The position numbers and the translations under genes are program-made. Below are positions 1 through 6,856 of a DNA stretch of 20,451 nt, piece by piece. The number at the start of each line of letters is the position of its first letter. The first letter of the stretch is position 1. The DNA is from AC-32 sp035473395 (GTDB lineage: Bacteria > Actinomycetota > Thermoleophilia > Gaiellales > Gaiellaceae), in NCBI GenBank assembly GCA_035473395.1, contig DATIOF010000004.1:1-20451 (forward strand), given 5' to 3'. The notes under the pieces were generated by a model. The model was not told where the DNA came from, made no database searches, and saw only the letters and a program-made list of their open reading frames with translations.

Positions 1-85
1 GAATAGTGCGCCGTTGCAGGCAAGAGAGGGCCCAACCCGGAGATGCCCCCGCCAATCGGCCCAGAGACCCTGCGAGCCCCTTTAA

Positions 86-283
86 TCACGCGGCGGATGC
101 GGTTTTTTCCAAGGTCCGCTGCCCGCGGCGCTCCAGGTAGAGCTTTTCGACCTCATCGGCAGGGAGCGGCTTACTGAAAAGGAATCCCTGCATCTCGGTG
201 CAGCCTTCCGACTGGACCGACTCGCGCTGCTCCTGCGTCTCCACACCCTCGGCGGTCGTGGCCATGCCGAGGCCTCGCTCGAG
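86..283 (-). pseudogene. C-terminal fragment of an EAL-domain c-di-GMP phosphodiesterase
   Basis: About 66 codons ending in TGA at 86-88 encode the end of an EAL domain, the enzyme class that hydrolyses cyclic di-GMP. Visible hallmarks in order are LGMATTAEGVET (the conserved late AEGVET strand), EGC, QGFLFSKPLP and a charged tail. The EAL signature itself, the metal ligands and the whole N-terminal two thirds are absent, because the frame runs straight into the end of a carboxyltransferase-like gene at about 271-283. By hand count the fragment is about 60-65% G+C, whereas sequence to the right of the junction is about 73-75%. It therefore looks like the tail of a gene from elsewhere joined here by deletion, rearrangement or misassembly. 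It cannot be a working enzyme. The 85 bases beyond its stop hold nothing I recognise. Confidence 0.8.
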
Positions 284-1512
284 GCAAGCCCTTCGGCCTC
301 GGAGCGGAGCGACTCCAGGTCGACCGGCGCCTCCTCCTCCGGCGCGCCGCCCGAAAGCGCGACCGCGCGCTTGACCGTCGCGTCGATCGGCCCGGGCGGA
401 CTGCCGTAGCGGCCCTCGATCAGCGCGCGCAGCTCGTCGACGACGGTCTGGTAGCGGCTGGCCGAAAGCACGTGCAGCAGCGCCTGCGAGCCGAGGATCT
501 GTCCGATGGGCGAGGCGATCGGCGGGTAGCCGACCTCCTCGCGGATCTTCGCCAGCTCGTCCAGCACCTCGTCGAGCCGGTCGCCCGCGCCGAGCGCGCG
601 CAGGTGCGAGTCGAGCGCGGCGACCAGCCCGGGCGGAACCTTGTGCTCGGCGGCGCGCACCGCGATCCGCGGCGCGAGCGGGGTGACGGGCTCGTCGCCG
701 ATGTGCTCGTCGACGAGCTCCGAGGCCTGCCACAGCGCGGCCACGTCGACGCCGGTGTCGAGCCCGAGCCCGGCGAGCGCCGTCGCCAGCGCCTCGCCGG
801 AGATCCTGTGAACCGTCAGCGCCACGGGGTAGACGGCGCAGGCGACGAGGTCGGCGCCCGCGCGCGCGGCCTCGAGGCCCGCGGCCATCGCGTTCCCGCC
901 GGCGCCCTGGCAGTAGAGGCCGACCGGCAGGCCGCTCGCCTCCTTCAGCGTCTCGACCAGCTCCTGCGCGCGCTGAGGCTGCAGCGAGCTGGACGGGTCG
1001 TGCAGCAGCACGCGCGAGGCGCCGAGCGCCGGCAGCTTGCGCGCCTGCTCGACGAGCGCCTCGGTCTCGTTCGTGTAGCCGGAGCCGAACACGAGCCCCG
1101 CGTCGAACTCCTTGCCCGCGCTCGTGATCGCCTCGCCGGCCTCGCGCAGGTTCTCGACGTCGTTCAGCGGGTCGTGCAGGCGGAAGACCTCGATCCCGCT
1201 CTCGGCGGCCGAGGCGACGAAGCGGCTGACGAACTCGCCTCCGACCGGTCGCGAGCCGACCAGGAAACGGCCGCGCAGCGCCATTGCAAGCGGCGTCTCG
1301 GTGCGCTCGTTCAGCGCGCGGATCCGCTCCCACGGGCTCTCGACCCCGCGGCGCACAGCCGTGTCGAACACACCACCGCCGGAGACCTCGAGGTACGCGA
1401 AGCCGGCCTTGTCGAGGATCTCCGCCAGGCGCAGCAGCTCGGCCGTCGGCATCAGCCCGGCGAGCGGCTCCTGGGCCAGCAGGCGAATCGAGGTGTCGAC
1501 CAGGGCAGGCAC
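274..1512 (-). CDS. pyruvate/oxaloacetate carboxyltransferase-like protein, 3' truncated
   Basis: About 413 residues resemble the carboxyltransferase (HMGL-like TIM barrel) subunit of biotin enzymes such as PycB/OadA. Visible matches are DTSIR (residues 6-10), ILDKAGFAYLEVSGGGVFD (32-50), PWERIRAL (60-67), LRGRFLVGSR (79-88), FRLHDPLNDVENL (110-122) and a helical post-barrel region with VGYPPIASPIGQILGSQA (328-345). No biotinyl (MKM) domain is present. Most ligands of the family's metal site appear changed: Asp6 is kept, but the carbamylated Lys of KDM is His171 and the HxH pair reads Y200-C-Q202. Either this is an inactive homologue or it has another role. The start is GTG at 1510-1512, without a clear ribosome binding site. 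After SSE (residue 413) the frame enters the EAL fragment and reads nonsense to a TAA at 82-84. Family members near efp are expected to sit with accB/accC, which would lie beyond the junction. Confidence 0.75.
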
Positions 1513-1617
1513 GAGGCGGAGCCTAGCGCTCCCTGCGCGAGCCGTTCCGCCGCTCCGGGGCTGGAGGCCACCAACCTCCTCCCCACCGCGAGCGTAGCGA
1601 GCAAATCCGCGCGTGTG

Positions 1618-1647
1618 GGTGACGGAACTGTGACGAGAGCGTGACGG
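1618..1647. promoter_or_regulatory. three direct repeats of GTGAC at 11-bp spacing (possible regulator site)
   Basis: The pentamer GTGAC occurs at 1619-1623, 1630-1634 and 1641-1645, exactly 11 bases apart, so all copies face the same side of the helix; each is followed by G. The array lies in the 147-base gap between the efp stop and the start of the carboxyltransferase-like gene. Tandem 11-bp direct repeats are typical of sites for OmpR/PhoB-family response regulators (the PHO box is one example), but this sequence does not match a box I know well. The rest of the gap (1513-1617) shows no clear terminator or promoter. Confidence 0.35.
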
Positions 1648-1659
1648 CCGAGTGCGCGG

Positions 1660-2226
1660 CTACGCGCGCGAGATGTAGCGGCCCTCGCGCGGGTCGACCT
1701 TGATCCGGTCGCCCACGTTCACGAACAGTGGCACCTGCACGACCGCGCCTGTTTCGAGGGTGGCGGGCTTCGTCACGTTCGAGACCGTGTCGCCGCGGAC
1801 GCCGGGCTCGGTCGCCGAGACAGCCAGCTCGACGGACGACGGGAGCTGCACGCCCGAGGGCTTGCCGTCGATCTCCAGCACCTGCACGGTCGAGCTCGGC
1901 TCGAGGTAGGGCAGCGCGTCCTCGACGGTCGTGTGTGGCAGCGCGAACTGCTCGTACGTGTCGGTGTCCATGAAGATCACCTCGTCGCCCGAGTCGTAGA
2001 GGTACTGCACCTCTTTGACCTCGGTGCGGATGCGCGGGAACTTCTCGCCCGCGCGGAAGGTCTTGTCGACCACTGCGCCGGAGTCGAGGTTCCGCAGGCG
2101 CGAGCGGACGAAGGCGCCGCCCTTGCCGGGCTTCACGTGCTGGAACTCGAGGATGCGCCACACGGAGCCCTCGAGCTGGATGTGCATCCCGTTGCGGAAC
2201 TGGTTGGTTGTGACGGTCTCGGCCAC
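1660..2226 (-). CDS. efp: elongation factor P
   Basis: At 188 residues this is full-length EF-P, which binds between the ribosomal P and E sites and relieves stalling on polyproline stretches. The KOW-like N-terminal domain carries the loop VKPGKGGAF with Lys35 at the tip, the position that is modified in many bacteria. The central OB domain (LPYLEPSSTVQVLEIDGKPSGVQLP starts at about 106, read in two blocks) and the C-terminal OB domain ending VDPREGRYISR follow in order. The start is a GTG at 2224-2226, 11 bases after the pepP stop, so it probably shares the pepP transcript. No modification enzyme (EpmA/B, EarP or YmfI type) is visible nearby, so whether Lys35 is modified cannot be told. Proline-rich proteins encoded in this same window (13904-15072) would be natural clients. 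Confidence 0.97.
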   Translation of the reverse strand: MAETVTTNQFRNGMHIQLEGSVWRILEFQHVKPGKGGAFVRSRLRNLDSGAVVDKTFRAGEKFPRIRTEVKEVQYLYDSGDEVIFMDTDTYEQFALPHTTVEDALPYLEPSSTVQVLEIDGKPSGVQLPSSVELAVSATEPGVRGDTVSNVTKPATLETGAVVQVPLFVNVGDRIKVDPREGRYISRA

Positions 2227-2237
2227 GGCGGGCGATG

Positions 2238-3272
2238 CTAGCTGACCGTGATCAGATCCTTCGTGAAGCTCGTCAGGATCTCGGGCTCGCCGTCGGTGAC
2301 GACTACGAGATCCTCGATCCGGATCCCGCCGAGGCCCGCGAGGTAGACGCCGGGCTCGACCGTGGCGACGTTGCCGGCCACGAGCGTGTCACTGGACTCG
2401 CGCGAGAGGCGTGGGGCCTCATGCACTTCGAGCCCGACACCGTGGCCGAGGCCGTGGCCGAAGTGCGCGCCGAGGCCGGCGGCCTCGATCTTGTCCCGCG
2501 CGGCGGCATCCGCGTCCACCCCGGTCACGCCGGCGCGGACGGCCTCGAGCCCGGCGAGCTGGCCTTCGAGGGTCGCGGCGTAGGCCTCCTTGAGCTCGTC
2601 CGGCAGCGGCCCAGTGGCGAAGGTGCGCGTGCAGTCCGCGTTGTAGCCGTCGACCATCGCGCCTGCGTCGATCACGACCGTCTCGCCGGCCTGGACCTTG
2701 CGATCGGTCGGGCGCGCGTGCGGCCGCGCGGAGTTCGGGCCCGAGGCGACGATCGTCTCGAAGGCGGGCGCGTGGGCGCCGAGCTCGTGGAAGAGCGCGT
2801 CCAGGCGCCACGCGAGGTCTCGCTCGGTGCGACCGATGAACGATTCGTCGGCAAAGCGCGCGTAGGCCTCGCTCGTGATCTCGCCGGCGCGGCGAATCGC
2901 ATCGAGCTCGCTCTCGTCCTTGATCGCGCGCAGCGCCTCGACGAGCCCGCGCCGCGGGACGAGCTCGAGGCCGCCCGCGCGCAGGACCTCCCATGACGCG
3001 TAGCTGACCGCGTCGGCCTCGAAACCGACCTGGCCGTCGAGCAGCTCGGCCACCGCCGCTACGAGCGAGCGCTTCGTCTCGACGAACTCGACGCCCTCGA
3101 CAGCGCTCGCCGCCTCCGCGTAGCGGAAGTCAGTGAACAGCCGCACGCGCTCCGGCTCGACATGGAGGGCGGCGTTCGAGCTCGAGAAGCCGACCAGGTA
3201 GCGGACGCTGACGCCGTTTGTGACGAGCAGCGGCTCCTCGAGGCTCGCGCGCAAACGGTCGATCCGGCTCAT
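2238..3272 (-). CDS. pepP: Xaa-Pro aminopeptidase / M24 family metallopeptidase
   Basis: This 344-residue protein has a creatinase-like N-terminal domain (about 1-115) and a pita-bread M24 catalytic domain (about 120-344). All five ligands of the dinuclear metal site are visible: Asp202 (VIDAG), Asp213 (YNADCTRTF), His277 (HGLGHGVGLEVHE), Glu306 (ATVEPGVY) and Glu320 (GIRIEDLV). It should remove an N-terminal residue before proline, or split X-Pro dipeptides (PepQ-like). The length and the location before efp fit the short actinobacterial and Firmicutes type. I chose the ATG at 3270-3272, which overlaps the aroQ stop as ATGA. The open frame extends further upstream to 3593, but that part lies inside aroQ and is not homologous. 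The gene name is by family; PepP and PepQ cannot be separated from sequence alone. Confidence 0.93.
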   Translation of the reverse strand: MSRIDRLRASLEEPLLVTNGVSVRYLVGFSSSNAALHVEPERVRLFTDFRYAEAASAVEGVEFVETKRSLVAAVAELLDGQVGFEADAVSYASWEVLRAGGLELVPRRGLVEALRAIKDESELDAIRRAGEITSEAYARFADESFIGRTERDLAWRLDALFHELGAHAPAFETIVASGPNSARPHARPTDRKVQAGETVVIDAGAMVDGYNADCTRTFATGPLPDELKEAYAATLEGQLAGLEAVRAGVTGVDADAAARDKIEAAGLGAHFGHGLGHGVGLEVHEAPRLSRESSDTLVAGNVATVEPGVYLAGLGGIRIEDLVVVTDGEPEILTSFTKDLITVS

Positions 3273-3700
3273 CGACTCTCCACCGCCAGGTACTGGAGCG
3301 CGTCGTGGTAGCCCTCGGGCCCCTTGCCGATCACGCGGCAGGTGACGACGTCCGAAATCACGGAGTGACGCCGCCACTCCTCGCGTGCCGTGATGTCCGA
3401 CAGGTGCACTTCCACCACCGGCACCGTAAACAGCTCGACCGCGTCCCGGATGGCGTAGCTGTAGTGCGACCACGCGCCGGGGTTGACGATCACGCCACCC
3501 GCCCAGTCGAAGGCGTCGTGGCACCAGCCGACGTACTCGGCCTCGCTGTTGGTCTGGCGGCACTCGGCGAGCAGCTCGAGCTCCTTGGCCCACTCGTAGA
3601 TCTGGGTCTCGAGCTGGTTCAGGCTCAGGCCGCCGTACACCTTCGGGTCGCGGCGGTGGAGAACGTCCAGGTTGACGCCGTTGAGGACCGCCACGCGCAC
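3269..3700 (-). CDS. aroQ: type II 3-dehydroquinate dehydratase
   Basis: This 143-residue protein is a small dodecameric-type dehydroquinase, which converts 3-dehydroquinate to 3-dehydroshikimate in the shikimate pathway. Family landmarks in order are NGVNLDVLHRRDPKVYGG (catalytic Tyr22 and lid arginines), QTNSEAEYVGWCHDA, VNPGAWSHYSYAIRDA (Asn73, His79) and EVHLSDITAREEWR (His99, Arg106), then GKGPEGYHDAL. Several usually invariant neighbours differ: GPN is GVN, NHEGE is NSEAE, and GAY is GAW. It is therefore a divergent member, but the catalytic Tyr and His residues are kept. The start is GTG at 3698-3700, 11 bases after the aroK-aroB stop, and the stop overlaps the pepP ATG. Its place beside aroE, aroC and aroKB supports the assignment. 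Confidence 0.92.
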   Translation of the reverse strand: MRVAVLNGVNLDVLHRRDPKVYGGLSLNQLETQIYEWAKELELLAECRQTNSEAEYVGWCHDAFDWAGGVIVNPGAWSHYSYAIRDAVELFTVPVVEVHLSDITAREEWRRHSVISDVVTCRVIGKGPEGYHDALQYLAVESR

Positions 3701-3711
3701 GCCGGGCGACT

Positions 3712-5115
3712 CTACTCCGCGATCAGCGCGTCGAGGGCCGCCCGGACCTGCTGCTCAGGGAGCTCGACGCCGGTCACCGGCTTGCCCGGCGCCTCGAGCA
3801 GCACGAGCCGCGGCGAGCCGTTGACGGATTTCTTGTCGCGCGCGACAGCCGCCCAGGCAGCGTCGCGGTTGACACGCACCGGCCGAGGCGCCAGCACCTG
3901 CTCGACCGCAGACGTGTCCTGATCCGAGAGCCGCAGCGCAGCGAGCAGTCCGAGCGCGACCGCCTCGCCGTGGCTCGGGCCGTGGAAGTCGCCGGCCGCC
4001 TCGAGCGCGTGCGCGAAGGTGTGCCCGAGGTTCAGCACGGCCCGCTCGCCGCGCTCGTACGGGTCGCGCAGGCAGATCGCGGCCTTGTACGCAGCGCAGC
4101 GCCTGACGAGCTCGTCCTCCGGCAGCTCCCAGTACGGCTGGCCGGCGAGCAGCCCGGTCTTCACGACTTCGGCCATTCCGGCGCGCCGCTCGCTCTCGGG
4201 GAGCGTCTCGAGCAGCTGCGGGTCGATCGCCGTCCGCTCGGGCCAGTGGAAGGCGCCGACGAGGTTCTTGCCCTCCGGCAGGTTGACCGCGGTCTTGCCG
4301 CCGATCGCCGCGTCGACCTGGCCGACGAGCGTCGTCGGGACGGCGACCCACGGAATGCCGCGGAGGTACGTCGCCGCCGCGAAGCCGGCCATGTCGGTCG
4401 TGCAACCGCCGCCGAAGGCGACGAGCGTGCCGTCGCGCCCGAGCCGCAGCTCGCGCCAGAGCCGCTCGACCGCGCCGAGGCTCTTTGCCTCCTCGCGGCC
4501 GCGCAGCGCGTGGACCGGCGCTTCGAGCGGCGGCCGGTGCAGACCGAGCACGGTCGCATCGGCGACCACCTCGAGCTCACCGTCGACGAGCTCCGGCAGC
4601 CGGGCGAGCAGCCCGTCCTCGACCTCGATGCCCGCCGCGGCGAGCACGATCTCGTCCACGTCCCCTGCGACCCTCTGCGCGACCTGCTCGTAGATCGGCG
4701 CGCGTTGCTCGTGCAGCGCGTGGAAGCGCTGTTCGTCCTGGGCGAGCGGCCGGTCGCCGCCGCCGACCCGCGACCAGGCCGTGGCGGGGTCGACCTCGAC
4801 GTGGACCGTGAACGCGTGCTCGCGGAGGGCGTGGCGAATCGCCTCGGTCTCGACCGCGCCGCCGCCGAGCGCGACCACAGCAGGCGGCCCGCCGGCAAGC
4901 GCCTCCAGCGCAGCCTCGGCCTCGAGCTCGCGGAACTCCGCCTCGCCGCGCGCGCCGAAGACCTGCGGGATCGTCTGCCGCAGCGAGCGCTCGAGCTCGC
5001 GGTCGAGGTCGACGAACCGCCGGCCCAGACGCTCGGCCGCCTGCGCGCCGAGCGTCGACTTGCCCGCGCCCATGAACCCGACGAGCGCGAGGTGCCGGTC
5101 TAGCGCGTGCGCCAC
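3712..5115 (-). CDS. bifunctional shikimate kinase / 3-dehydroquinate synthase fusion (AroK-AroB)
   Basis: One 467-residue frame joins two shikimate-pathway enzymes. Residues 1 to about 160 are shikimate kinase: Walker A GFMGAGKS (13-20), FVDLD with Asp36/Asp38, FRELE with Arg62, GGG (84-86) and lid DRPLA (Arg122). Residues from about 170 to 467 are 3-dehydroquinate synthase: GREEAKSL (Lys211), the NAD-binding GGGCTTDMAGFAAATY (235-250), PTTLVGQVDAAIGGKTAVN, and zinc ligands Glu316 (MAEVVKTG), His365 (LGHTF) and His382 (SHGEAVALG). The AroB half is about 300 residues against about 360 usually, having lost N-terminal length. I prefer the GTG at 5113-5115, because GGAG at 5124-5127 sits 8 bases upstream. 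That start overlaps the aroC end by 16 bases. An in-frame start at 5142 would lie deeper inside aroC. Confidence 0.95.
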   Translation of the reverse strand: MAHALDRHLALVGFMGAGKSTLGAQAAERLGRRFVDLDRELERSLRQTIPQVFGARGEAEFRELEAEAALEALAGGPPAVVALGGGAVETEAIRHALREHAFTVHVEVDPATAWSRVGGGDRPLAQDEQRFHALHEQRAPIYEQVAQRVAGDVDEIVLAAAGIEVEDGLLARLPELVDGELEVVADATVLGLHRPPLEAPVHALRGREEAKSLGAVERLWRELRLGRDGTLVAFGGGCTTDMAGFAAATYLRGIPWVAVPTTLVGQVDAAIGGKTAVNLPEGKNLVGAFHWPERTAIDPQLLETLPESERRAGMAEVVKTGLLAGQPYWELPEDELVRRCAAYKAAICLRDPYERGERAVLNLGHTFAHALEAAGDFHGPSHGEAVALGLLAALRLSDQDTSAVEQVLAPRPVRVNRDAAWAAVARDKKSVNGSPRLVLLEAPGKPVTGVELPEQQVRAALDALIAE

Positions 5116-6182
5116 GGGATTCGCTCCAGGTACGCACGCCACGCGCCGACGAAGTCGCCCAGCGCGTCGCCGCCGAACTTCTCGCGGGCCGCGCGCGCGA
5201 GCTCGAACGCGACCGCGGCCTCGGCGACCACGGCCAGCGCCTCGACGGCGGCGACGTCGCTGCGCTCGACCAGCGCCTCACCTGGCTCGCCGGTCTCGAG
5301 GTCGACCGAGCGCAGCGGCTTCATCAGCGTCGGCAGCGGCTTCATCGCCGCGCGCACGACCACCGGCTCGCCGTTCGAGACGCCGCCCTCGAGCCCGCCG
5401 GCGTGGTTCGTCTCGCGGTAGAGCGTCCCGTCGGCGTCGGCAAAGATCTCGTCGTGCGCCTCCGAGCCACGCCGCTCGGCCAGCTCGAAGCCGGCGCCGA
5501 CCTCGACGCCCTTGACCGCCTGGATGCCCATCAGCGCCGCGGCCAGACGCGCGTCCAGCCGCTCCTCCTTGGTCGCGTACGAGCCGAGCCCGGGCGGCAC
5601 GCTGTGGGCGCGCACCTCGACGACGCCGCCGACGGTGTCGCGCTCGGCGCGCGCCTCGTCGATCCGCTGCTCCAGCGCCTCGGTCACGACCCGGCCGAGC
5701 ACGTCTACCTCGATCTGTGCGAGGAGCGCCTTCGCCACCGCGCCGGCCGCGACGGCGACGGCCGTCTGCCGGGCACTCGCACGCTCCAGCGCGTCCCGCG
5801 CGTCCGACAGGCCGTACTTGAGCGAGCCGGCGAGGTCGGCATGCCCCGGCCGCGGCAGCGTCACCGGCTTCACGCCCTTGCCGGACGGCTCGCCCTCCGG
5901 CGGCCACGGGCTCATCCCCCACTCCCAGTTGGCGTGATCCCGGTTGCGCACGACGAGGGCGAGCGGCGTGCCGAGCGTCCGGCCTTGGCGCAAGCCGGCG
6001 AGCACTTCGACCGTGTCCTGCTCGAGCTGCTGCCGCGGGCTGCGCCCGTAGCCCTGCTGGCGGCGCGCGAGGTCGGCGTCGATCGCCTCCCGATCGAGCG
6101 CGAGGCCCGCCGGCAGCCCACCGACGATCGCCACGAGCGCGGGCCCGTGCGACTCGCCTGCCGTGCTCAGCGTGAGCGTCAC
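5100..6182 (-). CDS. aroC: chorismate synthase
   Basis: This 360-residue protein catalyses the last common shikimate step, EPSP to chorismate, using reduced FMN. Signature blocks are STAGESHGPALVAIV (residues 6-20, His12), ARRQQGYGRSPRQQLEQD, the central ERASARQTAVAVAAGAVAK, MGIQAVKGVEVGAGF, NHAGGLEGGVSNGEP and the C-terminal VERSDVAAVEALAVVAEA. The length is normal for the family. The start is GTG at 6180-6182, overlapping the aroE stop as GTGA. The open frame continues upstream to 6458, but that part lies within aroE and has no homology to AroC. Its stop lies inside the beginning of aroK-aroB. Confidence 0.97.
   Translation of the reverse strand: MTLTLSTAGESHGPALVAIVGGLPAGLALDREAIDADLARRQQGYGRSPRQQLEQDTVEVLAGLRQGRTLGTPLALVVRNRDHANWEWGMSPWPPEGEPSGKGVKPVTLPRPGHADLAGSLKYGLSDARDALERASARQTAVAVAAGAVAKALLAQIEVDVLGRVVTEALEQRIDEARAERDTVGGVVEVRAHSVPPGLGSYATKEERLDARLAAALMGIQAVKGVEVGAGFELAERRGSEAHDEIFADADGTLYRETNHAGGLEGGVSNGEPVVVRAAMKPLPTLMKPLRSVDLETGEPGEALVERSDVAAVEALAVVAEAAVAFELARAAREKFGGDALGDFVGAWRAYLERIPWRTR
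5116..5127 (-). promoter_or_regulatory. ribosome binding site supporting the aroK-aroB GTG start
   Basis: On the minus strand GGAG at 5124-5127 is followed by 8 bases and then GTG at 5113-5115. It lies within the last codons of aroC. This spacing decides the start used for the fused aroK-aroB gene, because the alternative in-frame start at 5142 lies upstream of this site. Confidence 0.55.
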
Positions 6183-6856
6183 GAATCCAAGCCTACGGCG
6201 CTGCGCATGGCCTCGACAGGGGCGGGCAGGCCGGTCCAGAGCTCGAACGACGCCGCGCCCTGGCGGACGAGCGCCTCGTAGCCGTCCACGACCTCGCACC
6301 CGGCAGCCCGGGCTGCGGCGACCAGCGCGGTCGGCCGGCCGTCGGCGCGGTACGCCAGCTCGACCACGGTCTGACCCGCGCGCGGCTGGACGAGCAGCTC
6401 GTCGCGCACCGGCGTCGCGTTCACGATCAGGTCGGCATCCGAGGCGTCCGGCGGCCACTCGGCGCTGCGCGAGAACATCCGCACGTCGCCCTGCAGTCCG
6501 GGCAGCAGTGCGCGCGCGGCCCCGCCGGCTCCGATCAGGCAGACACGGGTCGCCTCGATCCCGGCCACGATCTCCTGGTCGGTGTTGAAGCCGAGCACGC
6601 GCGAGTCGCGGAAGACGAGCGTGTTGACCGAGTCTCCCTGTGCCTCGTCGCAGAGCGCGGCGACCGCCTGCTTGTAGGGAATCGTGACGTTCGCGCCGGC
6701 CCAGTCGCGCCGCACGGCCGGCTCGAGCTCGTCCGGCTCGACCCCGAGCGCGACGTACTCCCAGTCGAGCCCGGCCGCGGCGAAGGCGGCGTTCTGCATC
6801 CGGGGAGAGAGGGACTCGGCCACGGGCTTGCCGAGCAGCGCGACGCGGCCGCTCAT
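6179..6856 (-). CDS. aroE: shikimate dehydrogenase (compact form)
   Basis: This protein reduces 3-dehydroshikimate to shikimate with NADPH. The substrate site is recognisable: Ser15 and Ser17 in AESLSPRMQN, Lys62 in NVTIPYKQA, Asn78 in DSVNTL, and Asp93 in GFNTDQE. The Rossmann loop is GAGGAA (109-114), and the late LVRQGAASFELWTG carries the conserved Gln199. At 225 residues it is about 40-50 shorter than typical AroE; shortening appears between the SLSP and VTIPYK motifs and in the NADP domain after the glycine loop. The ATG at 6854-6856 overlaps the mltG stop (ATGA), and the aroE stop overlaps the aroC start. All catalytic landmarks are present, so I expect activity. Confidence 0.93.
   Translation of the reverse strand: MSGRVALLGKPVAESLSPRMQNAAFAAAGLDWEYVALGVEPDELEPAVRRDWAGANVTIPYKQAVAALCDEAQGDSVNTLVFRDSRVLGFNTDQEIVAGIEATRVCLIGAGGAARALLPGLQGDVRMFSRSAEWPPDASDADLIVNATPVRDELLVQPRAGQTVVELAYRADGRPTALVAAARAAGCEVVDGYEALVRQGAASFELWTGLPAPVEAMRSAVGLDS

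Noticed and set aside
1513..1617. Terminator between efp and the carboxyltransferase-like gene
   Set aside because: Only weak GC-rich self-complementarity and no T run on the minus strand, so no terminator is called.
3273..3593. Upstream extension of the Xaa-Pro peptidase gene
   Set aside because: It lies entirely within aroQ in another frame and has no homology to the family. The ATG at 3272 overlapping the aroQ stop gives a normal-length protein.
6183..6458. Upstream extension of aroC
   Set aside because: It is the shadow of aroE. Chorismate synthase begins with the conserved TLSTAGESHG right after the GTG at 6182.
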